Assembly (NCBI GenBank): GCA_916048095.2
Contig: CAJZIA020000006.1
Location: 12,501 to 76,500 of the forward strand
DNA from: Sacculina carcini
Taxonomy: Eukaryota; Arthropoda; Thecostraca; Sacculinidae
DNA length: 64,000 nucleotides
Direction of reading: 5' to 3'
In this document: positions 1 to 11,907 of the stretch, in pieces
Numbering within the stretch: the first letter of the stretch is position 1
Layout of the letters: every line of letters starts with the position of its first letter
Made by a program: the position numbers and the translations under genes
The notes under the pieces: model-generated
Databases searched by the model: none
Told to the model about the DNA's origin: nothing
The model's input: only the letters and a program-made list of their open reading frames with translations

Positions 1-603
1 CTAAGTGTGCCCTAAGTGTTACCTAAGTGTGCCCTAAGTGTTACCTAAGTGTGCCCTAAGTGTTACGTAAGTGTGCCCTAAGTGTTACCTAAGTGTGCCC
101 CAAGTGTTACCTAAGTGTGCCCTAAGTGTTATCTAAGTGTGCCCTAAGTGTTACCTAAGTGTGCCCTAAGTGTTACCTAAGTGTGCCCTAAGTGTTACCT
201 AAGTGTGCCCTAAGTGTTACGTAAGTGTGCCCTAAGTGTTACCTTTAGTGTGCCCTAAGTGTTACCTAAGTGTGCCCTAAGTGTTACCTAAGTGTGCCCT
301 AAGTGTTACCTAAGTGTGCCCTAAGTGTTACCTAAGTGTGCCCTAAGTGTTACCTAAGTGTGCCCTAAGTGTTACCTAAGTGTGCCCTGAGTGTTACCTA
401 AGTGTGCCCTAAGTGTTACCCAAGTGTTACCCAAGTGTGCCCTAAGTGTTACCTAAGTGTATCCTAAGTGTGTCCTAAGTGTTTCCTAAGTGTAACCTAA
501 GTGTTACCTAAGTGTGCCCTAAGTGTTACCTAAGTGTGCCCTAAGTGTGCACTAAGTGAGCCCTAAGTGTGCCCTAAGTGTGCCCTAAGTGTTACGTAAG
601 TGT
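1..603 (+). repeat. Long direct repeat, copy 1 (offset 4,709)
   Basis: This stretch matches 4710-5312 with a constant offset of 4,709 bp. Shared private marks include the 12-mer at 243, ccaag at 100 and 420, ttat near 140, single TTACGTAA units at 67 and 221, ctgag at 387 and the ctaagtgtaac monomer. The match breaks at 604, where g is replaced by t at 5313. The offset is 428 monomers plus 1, and the odd base comes from the 12-mer in the first copy. A related but less exact copy lies near 1.6-2.3 kb, lacking the 12-mer and carrying two extra monomers. Confidence 0.9.
420..485 (+). repeat. Cassette 2, type copy (F F' B G H I)
   Basis: Six monomers in fixed order: ccaagtgttac, ccaagtgtgcc, B, ctaagtgtatc, ctaagtgtgtc and ctaagtgtttc, normally followed by two B. 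The two ccaag units are the only common ones that lack the TAA stop; each creates CAAGTG, an E-box (CANNTG), 11 bp apart. Further copies begin at 1025, 2059, 2741 and 5129 in this arm. In the inverted block it reads as aggaaacac, aggacacac, aggatacac, then two cttgggtaac-type units. Some copies lack the ttc unit, as near 46.3, 52.8 and 55.8 kb. Confidence 0.93.
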
Positions 604-628
604 GCCCTAAGTGTTACGTAAGTTTGCC
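541..628 (+). repeat. Cassette 1, type copy (C D A A B E B E'): CpG-bearing higher-order landmark
   Basis: Eight monomers in fixed order: ctaagtgtgca, ctaagtgagcc, two A, then B, gtaagtgtgcc, B and gtaagtttgcc. The last unit is either gtttgcc or gtgtgcc, and the two forms recur at defined places in the higher-order repeat. The C to G change at the first base of E joins with the preceding B to give TTACGTAA. This cassette is the most frequent landmark in the window: 8 complete or near-complete copies in the left arm, about 73 in the inverted block and over 30 in the right arm. Spacing is always a multiple of 11 bp except across the few off-length monomers. Confidence 0.95.
592..621. other. Paired TTACGTAA palindromes (type copy)
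   Basis: TTACGTAA lies at 592-599 and 614-621, exactly 22 bp or two monomers apart, about two DNA turns. The octamer is a perfect palindrome, and its centre TACGTA is a CpG. It equals the consensus bound by PAR-bZIP, NFIL3/E4BP4 and C/EBP family factors in animals; that match is family knowledge, and binding here is inference. The pair recurs in every typical cassette 1. Isolated single copies occur elsewhere, for example around 67 and 221. Almost no other CpG exists in the array apart from rare gcgttac, aacgctta, ggcgcac and accgaag variants. Confidence 0.7.
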
Positions 629-1139
629 CTAAGTGTTACCTAAGTGTGCCCTAAGTGTTACCTAAGTGTGCCCTAAGTGTTACCTAAGTGTGCCCTAAGT
701 GTTACCTAAGTGTTACCTAAGTGTGCCCTAAGTGTTACCTAAGTGTTACCTAAGTGTGCCCTAAGTGTTACCTAAGTGTGCCCTAAGTGTTACCTAAGTG
801 TTACCTAAGTGTGCCCTAAGTGTTACCTAAGTGTGCCCTAAGTGTTACCTAAGTGTGCCCTAAGTGTGTCCTAAGTGTTACCTAAGTGTTACCTAAGTGT
901 ACCCTAAGTGTTACCTAAGTGTTACCTAAGTGTTACCTAAGTGTTACCTAAGTGTTACCTAAATGTGCCCTAAGTGTTACCTAAGTGTGCCCTAAGTGTT
1001 ACCTAAGTGTGCCCTAAGTGTTACCCAAGTGTTACCCAAGTGTGCCCTAAGTGTTACCTAAGTGTATCCTAAGTGTGTCCTAAGTGTTTCCTAAGTGTTA
1101 CCTAAGTGTTACCTAAGTGTGCCCTAAGTGTTACCTAAG

Positions 1140-1233
1140 TGTGCCCTAAGTGTGCCCTAAGTGTGCCCTAAGTGTGCCCTAAGTGTGCCCTAAGTGTTAC
1201 GTAAGTGTGCCCTAAGTGTTACGTAAGTTTGCC
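1140..1233 (+). repeat. Cassette 1 variant lacking C and D
   Basis: Here the usual gtgca and gtgagcc monomers are replaced by plain A units, giving a run of about five A before B E B E' (E at 1201, E' at 1223). The same altered form recurs 1,716 bp (156 monomers) later, with E at 2917 and E' at 2939. The C and D variants and the E variants can therefore separate, probably by exchange or conversion between monomers. The paired ctaaatg J monomers near 960 and 2680 show the two segments are copies of each other. Confidence 0.85.
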
Positions 1234-4200
1234 CTAAGTGTTACCTAAGTGTGCCCTAAGTGTTACCTAAGTGTGCCCTAAGTGTTACCTAAGTGTTACC
1301 TAAGTGTTACCTAAGTGTGCCCTAAGTGTTACCTAAGTGTGCCCTAAGTGTTACCTAAGTGTTACCTAAGTGTGCCCTAAGTGTTACCTAAGTGTGCCCT
1401 AAGTGTTACCTAAGTGTGCCCTAAGTGTTACCTAAGTGTGCCCTAAGTGTTACCTAAGTGTGCCCTAAGTGTTACCTAAGTGTGCCCTAAGTGTGCACTA
1501 AGTGAGCCCTAAGTGTGCCCTAAGTGTGCCCTAAGTGTTACGTAAGTGTGCCCTAAGTGTTACGTAAGTGTGCCCTAAGTGTTACCTAAGTGTTACCTAA
1601 GTGTGCCCTAAGTGTTACCTAAGTGTGCCCTAAGTGTTACCTAAGTGTGCCCTAAGTGTTACCTAAGTGTGCCCTAAGTGTTACGTAAGTGTGCCCTAAG
1701 TGTTACCTAAGTGTGCCCCAAGTGTTACCTAAGTGTGCCCTAAGTGTTATCTAAGTGTGCCCTAAGTGTTACCTAAGTGTGCCCTAAGTGTTACCTAAGT
1801 GTGCCCTAAGTGTTACCTAAGTGTGCCCTAAGTGTTACGTAAGTGTGCCCTAAGTGTTACCTAAGTGTGCCCTAAGTGTTACCTAAGTGTGCCCTAAGTG
1901 TTACCTAAGTGTGCCCTAAGTGTTACCTAAGTGTGCCCTAAGTGTTACCTAAGTGTGCCCTAAGTGTTACCTAAGTGTGCCCTAAGTGTTACCTAAGTGT
2001 GCCCTAAGTGTTACCTAAGTGTGCCCTGAGTGTTACCTAAGTGTGCCCTAAGTGTTACCCAAGTGTTACCCAAGTGTGCCCTAAGTGTTACCTAAGTGTA
2101 TCCTAAGTGTGTCCTAAGTGTTTCCTAAGTGTGTCCTAAGTGTTACCTAAGTGTGCCCTAAGTGTTACCTAAGTGTGCCCTAAGTGTGCACTAAGTGAGC
2201 CCTAAGTGTGCCCTAAGTGTGCCCTAAGTGTTACGTAAGTGTGCCCTAAGTGTTACGTAAGTTTGCCCTAAGTGTTACCTAAGTGTGCCCTAAGTGTTAC
2301 CTAAGTGTGCCCTAAGTGTTACCTAAGTGTGCCCTAAGTGTTACCTAAGTGTGCCCTAAGTGTTACCTAAGTGTGCCCTAAGTGTTACCTAAGTGTGCCC
2401 TAAGTGTTACCTAAGTGTGCCCTAAGTGTTACCTAAGTATGCCCTAAGTGTTACCTAAGTGTTACCTAAGTGTGCCCTAAGTGTTACCTAAGTGTGCCCT
2501 AAGTGTTACCTAAGTGTTACCTAAGTGTGCCCTAAGTGTTACCTAAGTGTGCCCTAAGTGTTACCTAAGTGTGCCCTAAGTGTGTCCTAAGTGTTACCTA
2601 AGTGTTACCTAAGTGTACCCTAAGTGTTACCTAAGTGTTACCTAAGTGTTACCTAAGTGTTACCTAAGTGTTACCTAAATGTGCCCTAAGTGTTACCTAA
2701 GTGTGCCCTAAGTGTTACCTAAGTGTGCCCTAAGTGTTACCCAAGTGTTACCCAAGTGTGCCCTAAGTGTTACCTAAGTGTATCCTAAGTGTGTCCTAAG
2801 TGTTTCCTAAGTGTTACCTAAGTGTTACCTAAGTGTGCCCTAAGTGTTACCTAAGTGTGCCCTAAGTGTGCCCTAAGTGTGCCCTAAGTGTGCCCTAAGT
2901 GTGCCCTAAGTGTTACGTAAGTGTGCCCTAAGTGTTACGTAAGTTTGCCCTAAGTGTTACCTAAGTGTTACCTAAGTGTTACCTAAGTGTTACCTAAGTG
3001 TGCCCTAAGTGTTACCTAAGTGTGCCCTAAGTGTGCCCTAAGTGTGCCCTAAGTGTGCCCTAAGTGTGCCCTAAGTGTGCCCTAAGTGTTACCTAAGTGT
3101 TACCTAAGTGTTACCTAAGTGTTACCTAAGTGTTACCTAAGTGTTACCTAAATGTGCCCTAAGTGTTACCTAAGTGTGCCCTAAGTGTTACCTAAGTGTG
3201 CCCTAAGTGTTACCTAAGTGTGCCCTAAGTGTTACCTAAGTGTGCCCTAAGTGTTACCTAAGTGTGCCCTAAGTGTTACCTAAGTGTGCCCTAAGTGTTA
3301 CCTAAGTGTGCCCTAAGTGTTACCTAAGTGTGCCCTAAGTGTTACCTAAGTGTGCCCTAAGTGTTACCTAAGTGTGCCCTAAGTGTTACCTAAGTGTGCC
3401 CTAAGTGTTACCTAAGTGTGCCCTAAGTGTTACCTAAGTGTTACCTAAGTGTGCCCTAAGCGTTACCTAAGTGTTACCTAAGTGTGCCCTAAGTGTTACC
3501 TAAGTGTGCCCTAAGTGTTACCTAAGTGTTACCTAAGTGTGCCCTAAGTGTTACCTAAGTGTGCCCTAAGTGTTACCTAAGTGTGCCCTAAGTGTTACCT
3601 AAGTGTGCCCTAAGTGTTACCTAAGTGTGTCCTAAGTGTTACCTAAGTGTGCCCTAAGTGTGCACTAAGTGAGCCCTAAGTGTGCCCTAAGTGTGCCCTA
3701 AGTGTTACGTAAGTGTGCCCTAAGTGTTACGTAAGTGTGCCCTAAGTGTTACCTAAGTGTTACCTAAGTGTGCCCTAAGTGTTACCTAAGTGTGCCCTAA
3801 GTGTTACCTAAGTGTGCCCTAAGTGTTACCTAAGTGTGCCCTAAGTGTTACCTAAGTGTGCCCTAAGTGTTACGTAAGTGTGCCCTAAGTGTTACCTAAG
3901 TGTGCCCTAAGTGTTACCTTAGTGTGCCCTAAGTGTTACCTAAGTGTGCCCTAAGTGTTACCTAAGTGTGCCCTAAGTGTTACCTAAGTGTGCCCTAAGT
4001 GTTACCTAAGTGTGCCCTAAGTGTTACCTAAGTGTTACCTAAGTGTTACCTAAATGTGCCCTAAGTGTTACCTAAGTGTGCCCTAAGTGTTACCTAAGTG
4101 TGCCCTAAGTGTTACCCAAGTGTTACCCAAGTGTGCCCTAAGTGTTACCTAAGTGTATCCTAAGTGTGTCCTAAGTGTTTCCTAAGTGTTACCTAAGTGT

Positions 4201-4709
4201 TACCTAAGTGTGCCCTAAGTGTTACCTAAGTGTGCCCTAAGTGTGCACTAAGTGAGCCCTAAGTGTGCCCTAAGTGTGCCCTAAGTGTTACGTAAGTGTG
4301 CCCTAAGTGTTACGTAAGTTTGCCCTAAGTGTTACCTAAGTGTGCCCTAAGTGTTACCTAAGTGTGCCCTAAGTGTTACCTAAGTGTTACCTAAGTGTGC
4401 CCTAAGTGTTACCTAAGTGTTACCTAAGTGTGCCCTAAGTGTTACCTAAGTGTGCCCTAAGTGTTACCTAAGTGTTACCTAAGTGTGCCCTAAGTGTTAC
4501 CTAAGTGTGCCCTAAGTGTTACCTAAGTGTGCCCTAAGTGTTACCTAAGTGTGCCCTAAGTGTTACCTAAGTGTGCCCTAAGTGTGCACTAAGTGAGCCC
4601 TAAGTGTGCCCTAAGTGTGCCCTAAGTGTTACGTAAGTGTGCCCTAAGTGTTACGTAAGTGTGCCCTAAGTGTTACCTAAGTGTTACCTAAGTGTGCCCT
4701 AAGTGTTAC

Positions 4710-5312
4710 CTAAGTGTGCCCTAAGTGTTACCTAAGTGTGCCCTAAGTGTTACCTAAGTGTGCCCTAAGTGTTACGTAAGTGTGCCCTAAGTGTTACCTA
4801 AGTGTGCCCCAAGTGTTACCTAAGTGTGCCCTAAGTGTTATCTAAGTGTGCCCTAAGTGTTACCTAAGTGTGCCCTAAGTGTTACCTAAGTGTGCCCTAA
4901 GTGTTACCTAAGTGTGCCCTAAGTGTTACGTAAGTGTGCCCTAAGTGTTACCTTTAGTGTGCCCTAAGTGTTACCTAAGTGTGCCCTAAGTGTTACCTAA
5001 GTGTGCCCTAAGTGTTACCTAAGTGTGCCCTAAGTGTTACCTAAGTGTGCCCTAAGTGTTACCTAAGTGTGCCCTAAGTGTTACCTAAGTGTGCCCTGAG
5101 TGTTACCTAAGTGTGCCCTAAGTGTTACCCAAGTGTTACCCAAGTGTGCCCTAAGTGTTACCTAAGTGTATCCTAAGTGTGTCCTAAGTGTTTCCTAAGT
5201 GTAACCTAAGTGTTACCTAAGTGTGCCCTAAGTGTTACCTAAGTGTGCCCTAAGTGTGCACTAAGTGAGCCCTAAGTGTGCCCTAAGTGTGCCCTAAGTG
5301 TTACGTAAGTGT
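4710..5312 (+). repeat. Long direct repeat, copy 2 (offset 4,709)
   Basis: Second copy of the 1-603 segment; it carries the same rare 12-mer (4952-4963), the ctgag monomer (5096) and the ctaagtgtaac monomer. From about 4964 to 5381 it also matches 62453-62870 in the right arm at a constant offset of 57,489 bp, including a gtaagtgttac unit followed by A and ctaagcgttac. The left arm and the far right arm thus share derived variants that I did not see in the inverted block between them. Confidence 0.88.
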
Positions 5313-5534
5313 TACCTAAGTGTGCCCTAAGCGTTACCTAAGTGTTACCTAAGTGTGCCCTAAGTGTTACCTAAGTGTGCCCTAAGTGTTACCTAAGTGT
5401 TACCTAAGTGTGCCCAAGTGTTACCCAAGTGTGCACTAAGTGAGCCCTAAGTGTGCCCTAAGTGTGCCCTAAGTGTTACGTAAGTGTGCCCTAAGTGTTA
5501 CGTAAGTGTTACCTAAGTGTGCCCTAAGCGTTAC

Positions 5535-5550
5535 CTAAGTGTACCCTTAG
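5535..5550. other. Orientation switch 1 (left inversion junction)
   Basis: The last + oriented monomer is ctaagtgtacc (5535-5545). The next bases, cttag (5546-5550), are the tail of a reverse-oriented D monomer (ggctcacttag), followed by tgcacacttag. The arms CTAAG and CTTAG form a 5-bp inverted repeat around tgtacc. No inserted or unique bases are present. The join lies next to two CpG cassettes: one starts at 5425 on the left, and on the right the truncated D is followed by the gtgacac marker (near 5572) that elsewhere sits inside the 176-bp cassette pairs. The exact breakpoint is uncertain by a few bases because the two orientations share short matches. Confidence 0.95.
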
Positions 5551-8299
5551 TGCACACTTAGGGCACACTTAGGTGACACTTAGGGCACACTTAGGTAACA
5601 CTTAGGGCACACTTAGGGCACACTTAGGGCTCACTTAGTGCACACTTAGGGCACACTTAGGTAACACTTAGGACACACTTAGGATACACTTAGGTAACAC
5701 TTAGGGCACACTTGGGTAACACTTGGGTAACACTTAGGGCACACTTAGGTAACACTTAGGGCACACTTAGGTAACACTTAGGTAACACTTAGGTAACACT
5801 TAGGGCACACTTAGGTAACACTTAGGGCACACTTAGGTAACACTTAGGGCACACTTAGGTAACACTTAGGGCACACTTAGGTAACACTTAGGGCACACTT
5901 ACGTAACACTTAGGGCACACTTAGGTAACACTTAGGGCACACTTAGGTAACACTTAGGGCACACTTAGGTAACACTTAGGGCACACTTAGATAACACTTA
6001 GGTAACACTTAGGGCACACTTAGGTAACACTTAGGGCACACTTAGGTAACACTTAGGGCACACTTAGGTAACACTTAGGGCACACTTACGTAACACTTAG
6101 GGCACACTTAGGTAACACTTAGGGCACACTTAGGTAACACTTAGGGCACACTTAGGTAACAATTAGGGCACACTTAGGTAACACTTAGGGCACACTTAGG
6201 TAACACTTAGGTAACACTTAGGGCACACTTACGTAACACTTAGGGCACACTTACGTAACACTTAGGGCACACTTAGGGCACACTTAGGGCTCACTTAGTG
6301 CACACTTAGGGCACACTTAGGTGACACTTAGGGCACACTTAGGTAACACTTAGGGCACACTTAGGTAACACTTAGGGCACACTTAGGTAACACTTAGGGC
6401 ACACTTACGTAACACTTAGGGCACACTTACGTAACACTTAGGGCACACTTAGGGCACACTTAGGGCTCACTTAGTGCACACTTAGGGCACACTTAGGTAA
6501 CACTTAGGGCACACTTAGGTAACACTTAGGGCACACTTAGGTAACACTTAGGGCACACTTAGGTAACACTTAGGGCACACTTAGGTAACACTTAGGGCAC
6601 ACTTAGGTAACACTTAGGTAACACTTAGGGCACACTTAGGTAACACTTAGGGCACACTTAGGTAACACTTAGGGCACACTTAGGTAACACTTAGGGCACA
6701 CTTAGATAACACTTAGGTAACACTTAGGTAACACTTAGGGCACACTTAGGTAACACTTAGGGCACACTTAGGTAACACTTAGGGCACACTTAGGTAACAC
6801 TTAGGGCACACTTACGTAACACTTAGGGCACAGTTACGTAACACTTAGGGCACACTTAGGGCACACTTAGGGCTCACTTAGTGCATACTTAGTGCACACT
6901 TAGGTAACAATTAGGCCACACTTAGGTAACACTTAAGGCACACTTAGGTAACACTTAGGGCACACTTAGGTAACACTTAAAGCACACTTAGGTAACACTT
7001 AGGGCACACCTAGGGCACACTTAGGTAACACTTAGGGCACACTTAGGTAACACTTAGGTAACACTTAGGTAACACTTAGGTAACACTTAGGTAACACTTA
7101 GGTAACACTTAGGACACACTTAGGATACACTTAGGTAACACTTAGGGCACACTTGGGTAACACTTGGGTAACACTTAGGGCACACTTAGGTAACACTTAG
7201 GGCACACTTAGGTAACACTTAGGGCACACTTAGGTAACACTTAGGGCACACTTAGGTAACACTTAGGGCACACTTAGGTAACACTTAGGGCACACTTAGG
7301 TAACACTTAGGGCACACTTACGTAACACTTAGGGCACACTTAGGTAACACTTAGGGCACACTTAGGTAACACTTAGGGCACACTTAGGTAACACTTAGGG
7401 CACACTTAGGTAACACTTAGGGCACACTTAGGTAACACTTAGGTAACACTTAGGGCACACTTACGTAACACTTAGGGCACACTTACGTAACACTTAGGGC
7501 ACACTTAGGGCACACTTAGGGCTCACTTAGTGCACACTTAGGGCACACTTAGGTAACACTTAGGGCACACTTAGGTAACACTTAGGGCACACTTAGGTAA
7601 CACTTAGGGCACACTTAGGTAACACTTAGGGCACACTTAGGTAACACTTAGGTAACACTTAGGGCACACTTAGGTAACACTTAGGGCACACTTAGGTAAC
7701 ACTTAGGTAACACTTAGGGCACACTTAGGTAACACTTAGGTAACACTTAGGGCACACTTAGGTAACACTTAGGGCACACTTAGGTAACACTTAGGGCACA
7801 CTTAGGTAACACTTAGGTAACACTTAGGTAACACTTAGGTAACACTTAGGTAACACTTAGGTAACACTTAGGTAACACTTAGGTAACACTTAGGGCACAC
7901 TTAGGTAACACTTAGGTAAAACTTAGGGCACACTTAGGTAACACTTAGATAACACTTAGGTAACACTTAGGGCACACTTAGGGCACACTTAGGGCACACT
8001 TAGGGCACACTTAGGTAATACTTAGGGCCCACTTAGGTAACACTTAGGTAACACTTAGGTAACACTTAGGGCACACTTAGGTAACACTTGGGGCACACTT
8101 AGGTAACACTTAGGTAACACTTAGGGCACACTTAGGTAACACTTAGGTAACACTTAGGGCACACTTAGGTAACACTTAGGGCACACTTAGGTAACACTTA
8201 GGGCAAACTTACGTAACACTTAGGGCACACTTACGTAACACTTAGGGCACACTTAGGGCACACTTAGGGCTCACTTAGTGCACACTTAGGGCACACTTA

Positions 8300-11200
8300 G
8301 GTAACACTTAGGGCACACTTAGGTAACACTTAGGTAACACTTAGGAAACACTTAGGACACACTTAGGATACACTTAGGTAACACTTAGGGCACACTTGGG
8401 TAACACTTGGGTAACACTTAGGGCACACTTAGGTAACACTTAGGGCACACTTAGGTAACACTTAGGGCACATTTAGGTAACACTTAGGTAACACTTAGGT
8501 AACACTTAGGTAACACTTAGGTAACACTTAGGGTACACTTAGGTAACACTTAGGTAACACTTAGGACACACTTAGGATACACTTAGGTAACACTTAGGGC
8601 ACACTTGGGTAACACTTGGGTAACACTTAGGGCACACTTAGGTAACACTTAGGGCACACTTAGGTAACACTTAGGGCACACTTAGGTAACACTTAGGGCA
8701 CACTTAGGTAACACTTAGGGCACACTTAGGTAACACTTAGGGCACACTAAGGTAACACTTAGGGCACACTTAGGTAACACTTAGGGCACACTTACGTAAC
8801 ACTTAGGGCACACTTAGGTAACACTTAGGGCACACTTAGGTAACACTTAGGGCACACTTAGGTAACACTTAGGGCACACTTAGGTAACACTTAGGGCACA
8901 CTTAGGTAACACTTAGGTAACACTTAGGGCACACTTACGTAACACTTAGGGCACACTTACGTAACACTTAGGGCACACTTAGGGCACACTTAGGGCTCAC
9001 TTAGTGCACACTTAGGGCACACTTAGGTAACACTTAGGGCACACTTAGGTAACACTTAGGGCACACTTAGGTAACACTTAGGGCACACTTAGGTAACACT
9101 TAGGGCACATTTAGGTAACACTTAGGTAACACTTAGGTAACACTTAGGTAACACTTAGGTAACACTTAGGTAACACTTAGGGCACACTTAGGGCACACTT
9201 AGGGCACACTTAGGTAACACTTAGGGCAAACTTACGTAACACTTAGGGCACACTTACGTAACACTTAGGGCACACTTAGGGCACACTTAGGGCTCACTTA
9301 GTGCACACTTAGGGCACACTTAGGTAACACTTAGGGCACACTTAGGTAACACTTAGGTAACACTTAGGTAACACTTAGGGCACACTTGGGTAACACTTGG
9401 GTAACACTTAGGGCACACTTAGGGCACACTTAGGTAACACTTAGGTAACACTTAGGAAACACTTAGGACACACTTAGGATACACTTAGGTAACACTTAGG
9501 GCACACTTGGGTAACACTTGGGTAACACTTAGGGCACACTTAGGTAACACTTAGGGCACACTTAGGTAACACTTAGGGCACACTTAGGTAACACTTAGGG
9601 CACACTTAGGTAACACTTAGGGCACACTTAGGTAACACTTAGGGCACACTTAGGTAACACTTAGGGCACACTTAGGTAACACTTAGGGCACACTTACGTA
9701 ACACTTAGGGCACACTTAGGTAACACTTAGGGCACACTTAGGTAACACTTAGGGCACACTTAGGTAACACTTAGGGCACACTTAGATAACACTTAGGTAA
9801 CACTTAGGGCACACTTAGGTAACACTTAGGGCACACTTAGGTAACACTTAGGGCACACTTAGGTAACACTTAGGGCACACTTACGTAACACTTAGGGCAC
9901 ACTTAGGTAACACTTAGGGCACACTTAGGTAACACTTAGGGCACACTTAGGTAACAATTAGGGCACACTTAGGTAACACTTAGGGCACACTTAGGTAACA
10001 CTTAGGTAAAACTTAGGGCACACTTACGTAACACTTAGGGCACACTTACGTAACACTTAGGGCACACTTAGGGCACACTTAGGGCTCACTTAGTGCACAC
10101 TTAGGGCACACTTAGGTGACACTTAGGGCACACTTAGGTAACACTTAGGGCACACTTAGGTAACACTTAGGGCACACTTAGGTAACACTTAGGGCACACT
10201 TACGTAACACTTAGGGCACACTTACGTAACACTTAGGGCACACTTAGGGCACACTTAGGGCTCACTTAGTGCACACTTAGGGCACACTTAGGTAACACTT
10301 AGGTAACACTTAGGTAACACTTAGGGCACACTTAGGTAACACTTAGGTAACACTTAGGTAACACTTAGGGCACACTTAGGGCACACTTAGGGCACACTTA
10401 GGGCACACTTAGGTAACACTTAGGGCACACTTAGGTAACACTTAGGTAACACTTAGGTAACACTTAGGGCACACTTAGGTAACACTTGGGGCACACTTAG
10501 GTAACACTTGGGTAACACTTAGGGCACACTTAGGTAACACTTAGGTAACACTTAGGGCACACTTAGGTAACACTTAGGGCACACTTAGGTAACACTTAGG
10601 GCAAACTTACGTAACACTTAGGGCACACTTACGTAACACTTAGGGCACACTTAGGGCACACTTAGGGCTCACTTAGTGCACACTTAGGGCACACTTAGGT
10701 AACACTTAGGGCACACTTAGGTAACACTTAGGTAACACTTAGGAAACACTTAGGACACACTTAGGATACACTTAGGTAACACTTAGGGCACACTTGGGTA
10801 ACACTTGGGTAACACTTAGGGCACACTTAGGTAACACTTAGGGCACACTTAGGTAACACTTAGGGCACACTTAGGTAACACTTAGGTAACACTTAGGTAA
10901 CACTTAGGTAACACTTAGGTAACACTTAGGGTACACTTAGGTAACACTTAGGTAAAACTTAGGACACACTTAGGATACACTTAGGTAACACTTAGGGCAC
11001 ACTTGGGTAACACTTGGGTAACACTTAGGGCACACTTAGGTAACACTTAGGGCACACTTAGGTAACACTTAGGGCACACTTAGGTAACACTTAGGGCACA
11101 CTTAGGTAACACTTAGGGCACACTTAGGTAACACTTAGGGCACACTAAGGTAACACTTAGGGCACACTTAGGTAACACTTAGGGCACACTTACGTAACAC

Positions 11201-11907
11201 TTAGGGCACACTTAGGTAACACTTAGGGCACACTTAGGTAACACTTAGGGCACACTTAGGTAACACTTAGGGCACACTTAGGTAACACTTAGGGCACACT
11301 TAGGTAACACTTAGGTAACACTTAGGGCACACTTACGTAACACTTAGGGCACACTTACGTAACACTTAGGGCACACTTAGGGCACACTTAGGGCTCACTT
11401 AGTGCACACTTAGGGCACACTTAGGTAACACTTAGGGCACACTTAGGTAACACTTAGGGCACACTTAGGTAACACTTAGGGCACACTTAGGTAACACTTA
11501 GGGCACACTTAGGTAACACTTAGGGCACACTTAGGTAACACTTAGGTAACACTTAGGTAACACTTAGGGCACACTTAGGTAACACTTAGGGCACACTTAC
11601 GTAACACTTAGGGCACAGTTACGTAACACTTAGGGCACACTTAGGGCACACTTAGGGCTCACTTAGTGCATACTTAGTGCACACTTAGGTAACAATTAGG
11701 CCACACTTAGGTAACACTTAAGGCACACTTAGGTAACACTTAGGTAACACTTAGGAAACACTTAGGACACACTTAGGATACACTTAGGTAACACTTAGGG
11801 CACACTTGGGTAACACTTGGGTAACACTTAGGGCACACTTAGGGCACACTTAGGTAACACTTAGGTAACACTTAGGAAACACTTAGGACACACTTAGGAT
11901 ACACTTA
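8300..11907 (-). repeat. 3,608-bp higher-order unit, copy 1
   Basis: A 328-monomer unit followed directly by a second copy. Cassette-1 D positions 8994, 9291, 10083, 10259, 10666, 11392 and 11656 recur at 12602, 12899, 13691, 13867, 14274, 15000 and 15264, each exactly 3,608 bp on. The cactaagg variants (8745 and 11143 to 12353 and 14751) and the caattag variants (9955 to 13563) shift by the same amount. I saw only about half a dozen single-base differences, for example gtgac against gtaac near 10118 and gaaac against ggaac near 10743. Boundaries are estimated from where the match is lost on each side. Confidence 0.88.

Larger units (their letters stand above)
1..5545 (+). repeat. 11-bp satellite array, left arm, CTAAGTGT orientation
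   Basis: Continuous head-to-tail 11-mers, mainly A (ctaagtgtgcc) alternating with B (ctaagtgttac). The length resolves as 501 monomers of 11 bp, two 12-mers (243-254 and 4952-4963, both ctttag forms) and one 10-mer (5415-5424). Variant monomers recur as sets and not at random: cassette 1 starts at 541, 1487, 2180, 3654, 4237, 4578, 5250 and 5425, and cassette 2 at 420, 1025, 2059, 2741 and further sites. Monomers ctgagtgttac (387, 2026, 5096) and ctaagtgtaac (near 490 and 5200) were seen here and near 62.6-62.7 kb, but not in the inverted block. Every frame on both strands is stopped about every 33 bases, so no gene is possible. The array runs off the left edge of the window. Confidence 0.98.

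Noticed and set aside
592..621. GTAAGT in E monomers as real splice donors
   Set aside because: The hexamer fits a donor consensus, but there are no exons, acceptor tracts or coding potential, so it is a by-product of the C to G variant.
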